Source: Capitulum mitella (lineage: Eukaryota > Arthropoda > Thecostraca > Pollicipedomorpha > Pollicipedidae). From it: a stretch of 64,000 nucleotides of DNA. Position numbers and translations under genes: made by a program. Under the pieces are notes generated by a model that saw only the letters and a program-made list of their open reading frames with translations, made no database searches and had not been told where the DNA came from. The stretch covers positions 6,696,001 to 6,760,000 of the forward strand of contig CP099850.1 in assembly GCA_030062745.1 (NCBI GenBank), read 5' to 3'. The number at the start of each line of letters is the position of its first letter. Positions within the stretch are counted from its first letter, which is position 1. Of the stretch, positions 9,670-21,100 are shown piece after piece.

Positions 9670-12600
9670 CCCGGTCTTGCCCCATGATGTTCAGCGAGGG
9701 CTGGGCACCATCCTCATGGTTTTGTGTCTTGATTTAGGGAAGTTGTCGCACCGACTGCATTGTTTAACTCGCAGCCCCTTCCTCGTCAGCGTGATAAAAG
9801 TTGTTTACCGCTAACCTACTTTGCAAACTTTTGGATGTCACTGAGCTCCTGGCGTCCGTCTAGTTAACCTAGTTTGTAAATAAGTTAGCGGTTCATTTTT
9901 GCGGTTCACTCATCTCTAGCTCTGTTGTCCGGTGTGCGCTTGGGCAATTTGGGACATTAACGCTGTTTGGCATTGGTGAAGCCGTATTGTGTCAAGTGAA
10001 TTTCAATGCCGTTTATGCATTTATACGATGCCGTTTAACCTGAGCTGTATAATTTCATTGGAATGATTGAGTTATTTTGGTGTTGACCGCTTAGGCCATG
10101 TTATAAGTGTGTTTCCATTTCCGACTGCGCTTCGTAGTTGCTGTTTGTGCAGCGAGCTCTCTTGCTGCGTTTGCTGCGTGCATTACCTGATCCTGGGCTG
10201 TGCAACTGTCATTTTTTCCCTCTGGCGCGTGTCGCTTCCTTTTTACCGAAGGGAAGGGGAGTGCAACGGGCTGTGTTTTATTTGCCCTAGTCAGCTGATT
10301 GCTCGGTTTGTTTATGTTCACGAAGGCGGGCGCCAGAATTTAAATAGTGCTTTGTGTCGCGGTTTTCTATGTTAGGTTCTGTTTGTAACTGAGTTTATTG
10401 TTTGCTCCTTTCATGCGTTTAAATTCACACCATGCGTATTTCCAACTGCGTTGCTTTCGCACGTGATTATTTTGCGGTCATTGTTATTGTTAAAAGGGAC
10501 TGACGTCAGAGACAAATTCCTACATGGTGCGCTTCTGCTCCGCCGTTCTTGCTGCGTGAACTGCCTACCGGTTGCAATGCGTCATGACCTTAAAATATAG
10601 AAGTTATACGCCACTAAAATCTTTGCCGTTCGGTCACGAACTACATATGTACCATTTATGAGGGCAGTTTCGTGTAAGAAATACTCATCATTTGTTGTTG
10701 TCTGTTTGCCTCAATTGGCTCACATGCTGCTGGGTAAGATACTGGACTCCTGGCCAAACAGTTTAACAATTTATTTTTCATTATATACACATCCAATCAT
10801 GACGTGCACGCACATCGATTACAACGCCAGCCAATGAGGACTTTCAAACCTGCAGTTGATGTCGATCTGTGATAGCGATGAAGAAGAAAAATTATGCGAC
10901 GCATGAAATATTGCTGATGAGCAGCCAGAATGGACTTTTCATTGTCATAGTCAATCAGAAACAGCTTTAACATCATCTATAATGGTATGTTGGAAAATCA
11001 GAAAGCTAGACACATTTCCTTGCACTGCTGGGAACCTCAAGAGGATATCGCACATCCTACACGGGTGGGCCGGTGGTCATAGGCATCGGTCACTCTTGGT
11101 TAGGACCATGAAATGTTCGATTCCCATTTTTGGAATATGCCACAAATTAAACGGACTTCTTACTGATTAGTACGACACCCCGCTTAGCCTTTTGCAACTT
11201 CCCCATGCATGCACAATCTGTGTCATATGCTACCATAAGATTATTTTATTTCCAATATTCGAATGTCGTGGTATTTATCGTGTCACGCACAACAGCATCG
11301 CAGTGCTTCCGCAAATCAGTTTTCGTTGCATCCGCTTACCAGGCTGTGACGGATTTCAGTTAACTCGCGAAGACGCCGTATGAACGGACGGCCCAGGCGG
11401 TCCTGAACAGGTTCCTGCACCTAGGAGGCGGGCTGAGCGGCTTCGATGCACGGGCAAGTATGTGCGTTATCAAGAAATACGCGATTCCTGCGCCGAATTA
11501 CCACATGTGTGCTGTCTCCTTGTATCGCGCAGTTTGAACTCTGCGTGCTCCTCACGTTCCCCCTTGCATTTCTTGCATTTCAAATGTCTAAATGCCAAAG
11601 GCCAAGTTTCGTGGAGGGAATTTGGGTATTACCACTTTTGCTTAACTTCGCTTCAACAATACGTATCATTAATTCGGCTTTATTTGAAGGGAACATGTAT
11701 TTTTCGCGCCCGTATGCGTCCATTCAGCAATTCTGGGCATGCAAAATTTCCCAGAATCGCATTATGAAACTAGATCCTAGAAATGATGCGTTTTTGCCAA
11801 CAAAATGTCTGCCAATGATCTTGTGGTATGTTCAACTTTCTCCACAGAATCAGCCGTAACCTGGCACTGCGCGATCGGGTGTAAGGGTCGGATCCTAAGC
11901 AACAAGCTTTGCTTAGCACGGGCTCAGATCCCTAAAATCACCCCGTTAAACCACGGGGATGGAATTTGTAAAAAAAATAAAAGCATGCGTTTTGTCTACT
12001 TATCGTTTATTGGCCGTGTGTTGCACTTTACCGGCGTTCCTCTCAGGAAGGCAGTTATCCCTCCCTTCCCCACCCCCGCACCCGCCAGCGCCTTTGACGC
12101 CGGCAAAGCAAATAATTTTTTTTTTCAGAGTTTTTTGGCATAGCTGTATTTCGATCCCTTGTCAAGCATATAGCTATGCTCGACATTTAACTTTTACAGG
12201 TCTGGAAGTTTTAAATTTCTCTGGCATTAACCCGTGGACCTTTGACGATCTCGACTGCATGTCAAGCCCAGAATGACTAATTCAGTTAATTGAAAGCAGC
12301 AAAAAGCACCCTAAATGGGCTAAGCACACAATGTCAACACTGGTACTTTTCCAAAATAGCAAAAGCTGAAGGCAAAGCCCAGCCAGATCCCCAGAGGAAA
12401 TGGCTGGTGTCTGTAATATTTCCGGGCCGGCGCCAGTTCCTGCTGAAGCGCACGAGCAACTTCTGCAAGTTCCGAGAAAAATATCCCGTCATGTCCAGGG
12501 CCCGAGTGATCGTAACGATTCGTCCTCTCTTCTTTTTAGATACGCTAATTGCTCAGAAATGTGTGGAAATTGACCCTCTCATTGCACCCGAGAAGTGTTT

Positions 12601-13682
12601 CTGTTCACACCGAAAGTTAATGCACAATATTTCGGCTTGCCGCTTCTTTAACTGTGACATAGATTCACTGATTGGAGAAAAGCCAGATTCTGTGTCACAG
12701 CTGAAGAAGGCACAATCTTAAATGTACACTGAGCGTGATTTTTTCTTGTTTTAGTGATTTTTTTCTTGTTTTAAAGAACCAAATACATTGGAAGCAGTGA
12801 ATAATGTTAATCTGCGCATTTCTTAGTCATTTCCGTGAAAGCAAGCCTCTGCAAGATGAAACGTGTCATTTGACCCAGTGGATCACGCCATTTTGGTACG
12901 TTGTCGTATTTCACGTTCTTTCCAGGTTGTATTAAACAATGTTTTAGGACATCATTCATTATTCGGTGCATGCTGTGAAAAAACGATCAGTTCGGTAGTT
13001 TACGACATCATAAAAATGCCGTGTAACCATTCGTGTAACAGTACAAAATGTTTAACGAATGTTGCATGCAAAGTTGCAGCAAGGTCAACGAATGTTGACC
13101 TTACCCTGTGTTAAATCAGGGGCCAAAATTTTTCATTCCCTTGACCATACAACAACATGTTATAATCACCAACAACACCAGTGTATTTAGTATTCTTTTT
13201 GTGAACATCATTGTGATACTTTCATCGTTCCTTTTTGTCGAACAACACAAAAGTTCGTTGAATTCGATGCCGGTGAAATGTGTCGAGTGATATGGTTAAC
13301 ATTCATTATTATGTAGGCATGAAACCTGTTTTCAAGCAAGTACATTTTCATCCTTTGATGGGGTCCTCCGACGATGTCCAATATATTTGACCTCAGCTCA
13401 CAGAGCTATGGCCTTGTTTTCGAGGACACTTCATGTCTACAAGGTCGATCATTGTAATGATATCAGCAAAGTGCAATTTGAACGTACTTGCACATTTATG
13501 GCGACTGGTGAAGGTATGTGCGGAATGTGCAGTTAGAGATGCCGCTTTTTATTATTAAAGCCCACCCTGTCCCACAGCCTGATTCTTAAAGTCCGTAGTC
13601 GCCCGCCTCGCTGGATAATTTGGAAGGAAAAACAATCCCGCAGGTTAGAGATATAACTTTATGTTTGATGCCTACAGTTTAA
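9670..13682. other. No recognised gene over 4 kb
   Basis: If 9665 is an LTR start, the first few hundred bases could be LTR, but no end can be placed. Open frames of 100-143 codons occur (10067-10375, 11446-11859, 12290-12721, all plus strand) without domain, splice context or repeat partner. No repeat shared with the rest of the window was found in this stretch. Confidence 0.5.
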
Positions 13683-14393
13683 ACTCATTTCGACAATGCT
13701 AAGTTTTTTGCCACGACCCATTGCTAGGAATACAAACATATGGATTGTCAGCACACGAGCAACTAGTAAAGAAGCAACTAAAATACTTGCCATCATCACC
13801 ATGGTCTTGCTTTGTGTAAGTAAACTGAACAATGAATACAGAGTCCATCGTAAAAATAAAAAGGGTCTTCATCGTAAGTGTAAAACGAGTTAAGCATTTG
13901 TTGGCGCATAAGGAACGTCTGAGTGCTCGTTTAGCATGAACTACATGAACTCGTTGACAGGTGACGAAAGCAACACCCACGTGGATTTCGCGTGTTAGTC
14001 ATGACAAAGACAAGTCTGAGCAGCGTGTGTGCGTTCCCACCAGAATTCAAACACGACTCTCTAAGACGCCATTTTACAAATAAGCAGACGTGCAGTGCTT
14101 CCAGTGCGTTGCCAGCGTGCGGAGATGGTAACTGTTCGGTATGTTTTGTGATGTTTTTTTTTGTTCGGATGTACTGTGGGATACATATACATGTTTTGAT
14201 GGGCATTACCAATGTCAAATTCTACTATGCCTAAGATTTGATGGTCATGGGGTCAAATACAACAGTAGATCATCTCAGATTAATGTTTCGCGCGGCGTTT
14301 TTCACGCACTTAACCGTTGCTCCCCAATAAGGCAAGCACAGGTGAGTGAAAACTCACAGAAAGTTCGGTTACTTTGCAGGTGACAGACATGAC
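13683..14393. repeat. Composite duplication, block X, copy 1
   Basis: Aligns in the same orientation with 32590-33297 over ~700 bp at roughly 75-80% identity. It begins at ATTTCGACRATGCTA and ends at GGTRACAGACATGA. Block Y follows directly here, whereas in the second copy ~2 kb of other DNA lies between X and Y. Block X contains a small minus-strand frame that is open in both copies. Confidence 0.9.
13699..13872 (-). CDS. Small putative secreted peptide, 57 aa, in block X copy 1
   Basis: The frame starts MKTLFIFTM and runs through a hydrophobic N-terminus (about residues 4-19), an acidic HGDDG segment, a Cys-containing stretch SCSCADN, and a conserved VCIPSNGSW near the C-terminus. The second copy (32592-32777, minus) keeps the same frame with one in-frame 3-bp length difference and the conserved words DDG, SCADN, VCIP and NGSW. 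The N-terminus resembles a signal peptide, better in the other copy. However, replacement changes outnumber silent ones about three to one between the copies, close to neutral, so conservation of the frame may be partly fortuitous. The frame is also open upstream to 13980. I recognise no family. It could be a gene pair, a transposon-borne frame, or chance. Confidence 0.3.
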   Translation of the reverse strand: MKTLFIFTMDSVFIVQFTYTKQDHGDDGKYFSCFFTSCSCADNPYVCIPSNGSWQKT

Positions 14394-14672
14394 GGCCCTG
14401 GGTCGGGTCTGCCCTGGCTTGGGCTTGCCCGGCCCTGGTTTTGGCACCAGACTACGCTCCTTTCCTTATTCTATGTATGTTTGGGAGGCAGTGGTGACAA
14501 AACAAGGGCCCGGCAGGCCCAGTCTGCAAAAGCCTGGTCTGGGTCCGACCGGCCCCAAACTGGGCAGCTTGTGGGAAATTTACCTCTAGCGCTTCATTTT
14601 CTCACTGGCGCTCCTCAGCAACTTTGATCTGGACCGGACCTTGCCGTGGCACGGTTGGTCCCCGGTCCTTTT
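14394..14672. repeat. Composite duplication, block Y, copy 1
   Basis: Aligns with 35385-35650. Shared landmarks are CCTTTYCTTATTCTATGTA, GGCCCGGCARGCCCA, CTTCATTTTCYCACTGGCG and GACCTTGCCGTGG. The block is rich in GGGCCC/GGCCTGG words, giving strong self-complementarity. The two copies lie in the same order relative to blocks X and Z. Confidence 0.85.
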
Positions 14673-14768
14673 CCCCCAGGCTTTTTAATGCAGCTTCACG
14701 AAATTTGGTCACTTTTTCTAGCTATTCTTTCTACATGCCGTGACAAAATTTCGAAATTCTGTTTTGCT

Positions 14769-15029
14769 CAGGGGCGGAGCCAGGTAACGTTTTTGGGAGG
14801 CACCTCATGCCATTTTTGGCCATGTTAAGGGTAAAAGGAAAATGTCTGCCAAAAACAGAGTTTTTAAGGTAGAACTTAAAACTTTATATGGATGTATAGC
14901 TAAATAGTTTGACAATGTGCAGATGTAATTTTGTTCACCTGAGGTCATTTTACAAGGTCAGGTCAAGGTCAAAAGTCAAAACATGTTTTTCGCAATAATT
15001 TCGGCGCCGTTTTTTCAAATGCCAAACCC
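14769..15029. repeat. CAGGGGCGGAGCCAGG element end and AGGTCA-rich DNA
   Basis: The sequence CAGGGGCGGAGCCAGG at 14769 looks like a hAT-type terminus. A possible partner GGCCGAATCCGCCCCCCTTG lies near 15762-15781 in inverse orientation, but flanking 8-bp duplications do not match. The part from 14938 is dense in AGGTCA/TGACCT words. Confidence 0.4.
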
Positions 15030-15464
15030 GAAATATATATAACGTAGAAAGGTGCCCTCTACTTGTGTACCAGGTTTCAGCTTGATATCCGGTCGGGTCA
15101 CGGAGATATGACCTAAAATGTCAGTGCGCGTACCCTATATCGCAATAACCATAAAATGAATTTTTTTAAATAGAGTGAATTCAAATGATTGAAAACGTTT
15201 ATAGATAATATTAAACGCACACGAGATCATTCCAAGTGACCCCAAGGTCACTGGAGGTCATTTAAGGTCAAAGGTCACAAGTTGATCTGAGAAACGTGTG
15301 ACCATGACAGTTCCCCCTTTTTCATGTCCCTGGCACCGCCTATGCTAACATTATACAAACATTGTAATGCGATTTGTACTTCTTTAGTATAATATGACTA
15401 GCAGAAGCCAAAAAAAGGGTGTTTGCCTCTTTTGTTCATTCAGTTGTTAGAAAACTAATCCTCC
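15030..15464. repeat. Dispersed repeat V, copy 1 (inverted copy at 47038-47462)
   Basis: The reverse complement of 47038-47462 aligns with this stretch. Shared words include CTCTACTTGTGTACCA, TTTCAGCTTGATATC, GGTCGGGTCACGGAG and CCATGACAGTTCCCC. In the other copy the 15030 side runs into a long (TA)n tract, and here there is ATATATAT at the same place. The other copy stops at the scaffold gap, so the repeat probably continues beyond 15464. Confidence 0.9.
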
Positions 15465-16124
15465 TACTTTTGAAACCCTGTGAACGCCCATGAATTTTCT
15501 CAAAATTTCACATTTGCGGACCCATGGTAAAGGCCCTATCCATAATCTCTCGATTAATGCCAGTTTCATCGAAATCGGTCCATAAACAACGGAGTTATTA
15601 GACGTCCAAAAGTACCCCCAGTTTGACATTTTTGCCCCCTGTATCCACATATTTCAAAATTTTGGAAATGTCTTTTTATAAAAAATGTAGTTCACGTCAC
15701 GGCAAATCGATTGCCGTTTGTTGCGATGAAATCGGACGAGTAGTTCTCGAGATCTCTTGGGCCGAATCCGCCCCCCTTGCCGGGAATCGACCATACCGTC
15801 TAGCCCTCTGGGAATAGGGTTAAGGCCATTGATAAGGGCTCAGTGTGGCGCAGATAGTACGAAATAATCGGGATGCGCCCTAGATCAAAGGCATTTGTCG
15901 GTGACAACAAGATGCCGGCTGAAGCAAAACTAGTGCTGGCTACTGGCGACCTTGTTGCAGCCGAACGAAATATATGGGGGACTGTGAGCTATGCTATACG
16001 TCTATTTTTTGAGAGAACAAATCGATCATAGTGATGGACATGAGACGTTCGGGCAATGCTTGTTCGTTCAGTTGCCAAATATAAAGAGTACCGTGAACTG
16101 TGTTTTAAGGATACGCTAAATTAA
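15465..16124. other. Probable continuation of repeat V, then no recognised gene
   Basis: The part to about 15800 has the style of the repeat (GTTTCATCGAAATCGG, CGGAGTTATTAGACG) and likely continues it. The remainder to 16124 shows nothing recognisable. Confidence 0.4.
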
Positions 16125-16427
16125 TTTTTAAAAAATCGTTCACGGAGTGTTGGTATCCGATGCCATGCCGTCTTTGCAAAATGTACCTTTGACTGTTTTT
16201 GTCGTGGTTTTGAACGCAAGAAGCAGCAGAAATCCACTACAGCTGAAAATAGCTGCGATACAAAGGAGACCCCCGTAGCACACATCGATGCTGTGCCTTG
16301 TAACCATTTACAAGTATGGGATGTGCCGCGTGAGCGGCCTTACCCTTACATGAGTGTTCTTCGTTTTTCAAAAGCAGTCACAAAGAATTACGTTGTAAGA
16401 AACATGCAGGTACATGGATGTCATTGA
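16125..16427 (+). CDS. Open frame ending in block Z, 100 codons, family unknown
   Basis: The frame is open from just after a stop at 16122 to the stop at 16425-16427. It reads a Cys-rich part (RCHAVFAKCTFDCFCRGFERKK), then IDAVPCNH, VWDVPRERPY, and ends YVVRNMQVHGCH. The last 49 codons lie in block Z, and the second copy of Z (stop at 35881-35883) keeps the same frame and the same GCH ending. Upstream of about 16265 the two loci are unrelated. There is no start codon near the beginning, so if real this is a terminal exon; no strong acceptor is visible. Differences between copies are mostly replacement changes, so selection is not shown. I do not recognise the protein. Confidence 0.25.
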   Translation, partial: FLKNRSRSVGIRCHAVFAKCTFDCFCRGFERKKQQKSTTAENSCDTKETPVAHIDAVPCNHLQVWDVPRERPYPYMSVLRFSKAVTKNYVVRNMQVHGCH

Positions 16428-16648
16428 TTATAACATTATCACCACATGGTAGATTGTCGTGGGTATCACGAAGGCAAAGCAGTCCTCCATAGATCTCTCG
16501 ACCAATAACAAGCAACTGGGAGGTTGAAATACAAGAGACTCGTAACAACAACGGCCCAAAAGGTCTTGTTCGAACGAGGTAAGGGGTATGCAGTTTTGCG
16601 GTAAACTCGCATGGTCGTAAATCTTGCAAGCGTTTGTCGAAATGACAT
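16268..16648. repeat. Composite duplication, block Z, copy 1
   Basis: Aligns with 35727-36113 at roughly 80%, from ACATCGATGCTGTGCCTTG to GTGTAGG. It includes GATGTRCCGCGTRAGCGGCC and CAAAGCAGTYCT. Extra DNA of about 1.6 kb (14673-16267) separates it from block Y here; in copy 2 only ~75 bp does. Confidence 0.9.
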
Positions 16649-17904
16649 TGCAGTGTAGGCATACAGGCAGGGGAGGGGGAGGACAGGTTTGCTGTAAAGA
16701 CGGCTAAAGCTGTGAAGAAACTTCTTGACCAAGCAGAACCGCACCTGGACGGCACCACATGTTACCAGAGCTTTGGGCGTTCGGGCGCCGCCCAAACATA
16801 ATGTTCTCCATCCATGTGGTTTCTAAAAGTGGCTGACCGAGCGTATGTATGCATGTAAGTGCCTATAATAAAAGGAACGTGAAATATTCGTAGTTTCACG
16901 TATATGCGCGTCGAGGATTCCGACACACATCATCGCGTGGAACGCCGAGTATATGTCATACTGGATAAACCTATTCGTACGCTGAAACGGCAGACTGCTG
17001 TATAATCTCAAATAATAAGAGCAAAGCGCAATTACACCACAGCTATGAGCAAGATAATAAGCCATTCCATTGCAACCTTCGGGAAATGGCTTATTATAGA
17101 GAAATCAGTGCAAAGGAGTACCTTGCAATAGCACTGCACTCACAAGGATACCCATTGTATCCCTGAAACAAGTTCGAGGAAATGGGTGGTACCGTTCGTA
17201 ATCCGCACCAGCCATAACCTAACTGCCTTACGCGCAGCTTTTTGATTGGACCAGCCACTGGTTGGTATCGTGACACATTAAACCCTATGCGAATTGGAAT
17301 CGAACCTGTCAACCATTCTTTGCCTGGCAGACTGGTTTGCAGTATACATTTTACTGTGACGCCCTTGGCGAACCGACCACGGAGCTCGGTTGCTGCACCC
17401 GTCACATTTTCCTGTGGAACATAAAGGAACTTTACAATGCTGACGAGTTCTTCTGAAAACAAGTGGAACATCGCCTCGACCGTCAGGATTTGGGCGGGGA
17501 GCGGCTCTTCAAACTCTCCTGCTGCGTGGCCGCTTTGCTGTGCCACCGATGCCATCACACGCACCCTTCCCACAGATAAGGTACAGTGACCATTGCTGTT
17601 TCAGAAAGACTGCAAGAGAGAACTGTTCAAGGAAGGAGTAAAGAATGGTACAAACAGACATAGCTTCGGCTGTTCGTGACGGACGGCACCAAGCGTGAGA
17701 ACTCCTTTGTCTAACCTAGACCGGGGAACTGGAGGTGGGAAGCGGTGACCCTAAATAGGTGACCCCTCCCAGCCCGAGGAGGACCGGTGTGCCAGGTTTG
17801 GCACGCGTGTCGTCGCTCGTTTGACCTGTGACCCGACGAAAGTCTGGTGGAACTATCATGCCTCACATTGTAAATCTCAGCTGTGATGATATTTTCATGG
17901 TATG
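16649..17904. other. No confident gene; one hairpin
   Basis: A near-perfect inverted repeat (ATAATAAGCCATTCC and its complement, 12-base loop) lies at 17054-17097. A 159-codon minus-strand frame, 17094-17573, ends inside it; it is protein-like but unsupported. Nothing else is recognisable. Confidence 0.45.
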
Positions 17905-18165
17905 AGAGGTTACCTGTTGACCTAGGCCCAAAAATCGTACATTTTCCGATAGCTTAAACAACCACTAAAACACTAGTGGTTACGAAACCGAACAATTTTT
18001 ATAAATTTAGAAACTATCCAGCCAAAAAGCTCCGAAATATTTTGTCACTGCCGCCTAGAAGTCATTACTGTTACCTGGGAGGTCGCCTGTTGACCTAAAA
18101 CCCCAAAAATCGGGTATCATTGAGTAGCTGACATGACGAACAACACACTGGTTTCTGCTGCGTGG
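17905..18165 (-). repeat. Partial copies of the inverted-repeat arm family (see 24440-27790)
   Basis: Two phrases, GGTTACCTGTTGACCTA near 17908 and TACCTGGGAGGTCGCCTG near 18072 followed by CAACACACTGG, match the region around 27150-27225 of the right arm and its counterpart in the left arm. The similarity is short and diverged. Confidence 0.45.
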
Positions 18166-21100
18166 CTCTACCTCTTTGTTCAGAAGTTAATGGGAGGGGA
18201 GTCGTTTTAGGATTTTTCTCCGACGAGTGAGGGTGTAAAAATGGCCTCGCCGGACGAGGGTTAAGGTTGGGTTGCACATTGCAAATTAGAAGAGGATGCA
18301 ACAGAAGAAGCAGACAGCAAAACAATTCCAATTTCTATTTCAATTTATACACAGACTTATCGTTGTTATAGCTAGGAGATTGGGATGCCCCTATGATCAT
18401 TGTTACCGCCCGTTGCTGATTATTTAGAAGCAATAGTGTGCTGCCAACGAAATATTTCACCTTACACTATATATTTCTCCCCTTCCTTACTCCAGTGGAA
18501 ATCACGGCTACGCTACTGAATAAGCGGACACATATACAATAATGTGGGACCATTGTGAAAGCCGCTACGTTTTCATTCCATGGCACACATCGGAACGAAT
18601 GGCCGGGAAATATTAAATGGTGTAGCGTTGAGCCGAGACGTGAATTGATATAAAACCGGCACATGCCAAATACCGACATTGATGCACGAACCACCGAAAC
18701 AGGCCTGAACGGAGGCAGCTCCCAAGCCGCCTTCGATCAGCACCAGGAGGCCTGGGCCGGTGCTATATTTAGCTGACGTCGGGAGATATCAGCTGGGGCC
18801 TTCAGAATTCATTCGCTGGGCGGTTGCTGGGCAATATAAGACCGTAGATATAGAAGGGTATATTGGCTGCTGACACTGGCCGGCGCCTATGGGAAAAACG
18901 CGTGATAATTCAGCAGATATTGGAAGGAGAATGTGCAGGTGCGTGTTACGGGGTTCATTTAACATTTTTCCACGCTCGGCTCATTGGGATCCAGCTCAGT
19001 TGGAAAATAAAAGCTGGTAGAAAGTGAGCAATTGCGATCATCACCGGCATTCTCACCTTGAACCAATGACGTAGAATGCAGCACTGCGTGGCGGAAAATG
19101 GCGATATGGAGACTGGTGTGCCTTACTGCCGTTCACCAAGCTTATAATGAACCTGCATTTCACTGGAATAAAAAATGCAGTTGAAAAAGGCCTGTATTAT
19201 TTATTTCCCACTAGGCTGAAGTACGGTGAATGTGTATCATATATTTAGGGTATGTAGGAAAGCCGTACGAACAATATGCAATAAGTATGTAGGAATATGG
19301 AATATGATCCTGGTGAGTAAACACAAAATTATCTTATATTATCAACCAAAGATATAAACTAGGACTGAAATACCTAGTTACCTTATGGGGGCTAGCTTGA
19401 CTTTCAGAAGTTCAGTAAGATATAAGAAAACTTCCAGCGTACTGACTGGCTTACTACAACATTCCACATGTGATTGTGATGTGATGTGATGTGGTTGTGT
19501 GTATGGAAATTGTTTTTTTCTTCAAAAACATGATAAACTGCGTTCATACTGAGCACTAATGCATTTTCAGATACATATGGCGCGAGCAGATTTGAAGAAA
19601 GTCTTCCACAATGATTGTTTTTATTTATCTGAAGCTTGGGATATTTATACAATGAACGTTTGTCATTATGCAAGAGGGGAGTGGGACTGGACAGGGTCAG
19701 ATGGAAGCCGCTCCATTACTTTTTGAAGTTTGACATTTATCCTGTGACTGTTGACTGCGAAGAAGAGGCCTGAAAAGCTTATTTGCCTCCTTCGGACCCG
19801 GAGGACTCATCATGCCACTGCCGTGCAAGCAGAGTTTGAAATAAGTAAATTTTAAATCTGCGAATGTATAAAACCTGAACCAGGTTTCAACCATCGCTGA
19901 TAGACTACAGTTGCACCAGCAACGTTTTTCAGTAATTTCTAAATGACAAAAATTCCCTTTTTGAGGATTCTGTTGCACTCGTCCAGTCGAAATACGTAAC
20001 CAGTTAACCAGTCAACCACAGACAGTCTACCATATAAATTTAGCAAAAGCAAACTGCATACCTGAATGGGAAGCAGAGCATGGTATCAAGAAGCATGAAT
20101 AAAGAGACCAGGTGAGAAGAAATGAAATACTTACCACTGAAGACGTTTTTCTGAATGTTTTCATTTTCACCGTTTTTTCTGGATGTTGTCATTTTATGGT
20201 TCAAGGTACAGAACAGTGCCAATAGGAAAAAAACAGTCATAGTCCTATGCACATTTGGGTTGCACATGCATTAGTACCTTTATGTGCATGCATATACATA
20301 CGCATGGACGTGCATTACCGCAGATATATCTGTATCAAATACGGAAAGAAAACATGCTGCATGAACTTAAGAGCATGTCTAACCTATGACACTTGTGTCA
20401 GTGTTTTTTTTTTTAACATTTGCCCGAGGTTTTTTTAGAGCAACCAGTACTGAGTTCACTGGCAGGAGTGCGGCACTCCAGACCAGTCCTCCAGGCAGAA
20501 GCAGGACATTTTCAAGCGAGCATGACACTTGTTGCCTGAGGGAATCCCTGAAAATTCAGCCCCATTGAATGGAGAACAATGCTGGACTTGACGATGACAA
20601 ATTGTGCGATGTAGTGTTAAACATACTCTGTGACTGAGAGTGATAAATATTTTTACGTTCATTCAAATGACAATCAATTGCCATCAGTTGCATGCTATAA
20701 GAACATGCATATTTTCACACTCATTCAAAACAGGATCAGACCCCATGTTGCTGCTATTCATTTGACAGGCAGTAATACAGACGTTTTTCAGATCCTTTTT
20801 GTTTTAAGGGAAAAACATTCACATCATAAGCTAGGTGAACAGCAAAAAAATAGACCTGTCTCCACCACACCATTTTTCACCACCTACTGCCGCGATCAGT
20901 GCGTCAATAGTTCAAGGGATCAGTGCCGGTGATGATCGTACTTGCTCACTTGCCACCAGGTTTTATTTCCGAACCGGGTTGGACTCAAATGATCGAAGCA
21001 GATGCCATTTAGCAAAATGTTAAATGAACCCGGTATCACGCATCTGTACATTCTCCCTCCAACAGTTCTTGAATTATCACCTCGCATAAAACGAGTTTTT

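Noticed and set aside
14098-14140. ACGDGNCSV resembling the OTU protease motif
   Set aside because: Block X copy 2 reads AFRDGNRSV in the same place, without the catalytic Cys, and no other OTU features are present.
15762-15781. Partner terminus for the CAGGGGCGGAGCC end at 14769
   Set aside because: The inverted similarity is partial and the 8-bp flanks (GTTTTGCT and CCGGGAAT) do not match.
17094-17573. 159-codon minus-strand frame beginning MGRVRVMASVAQQ
   Set aside because: Protein-like, but by a rough estimate about three frames of this length are expected by chance here. No domain, splice or homology support.
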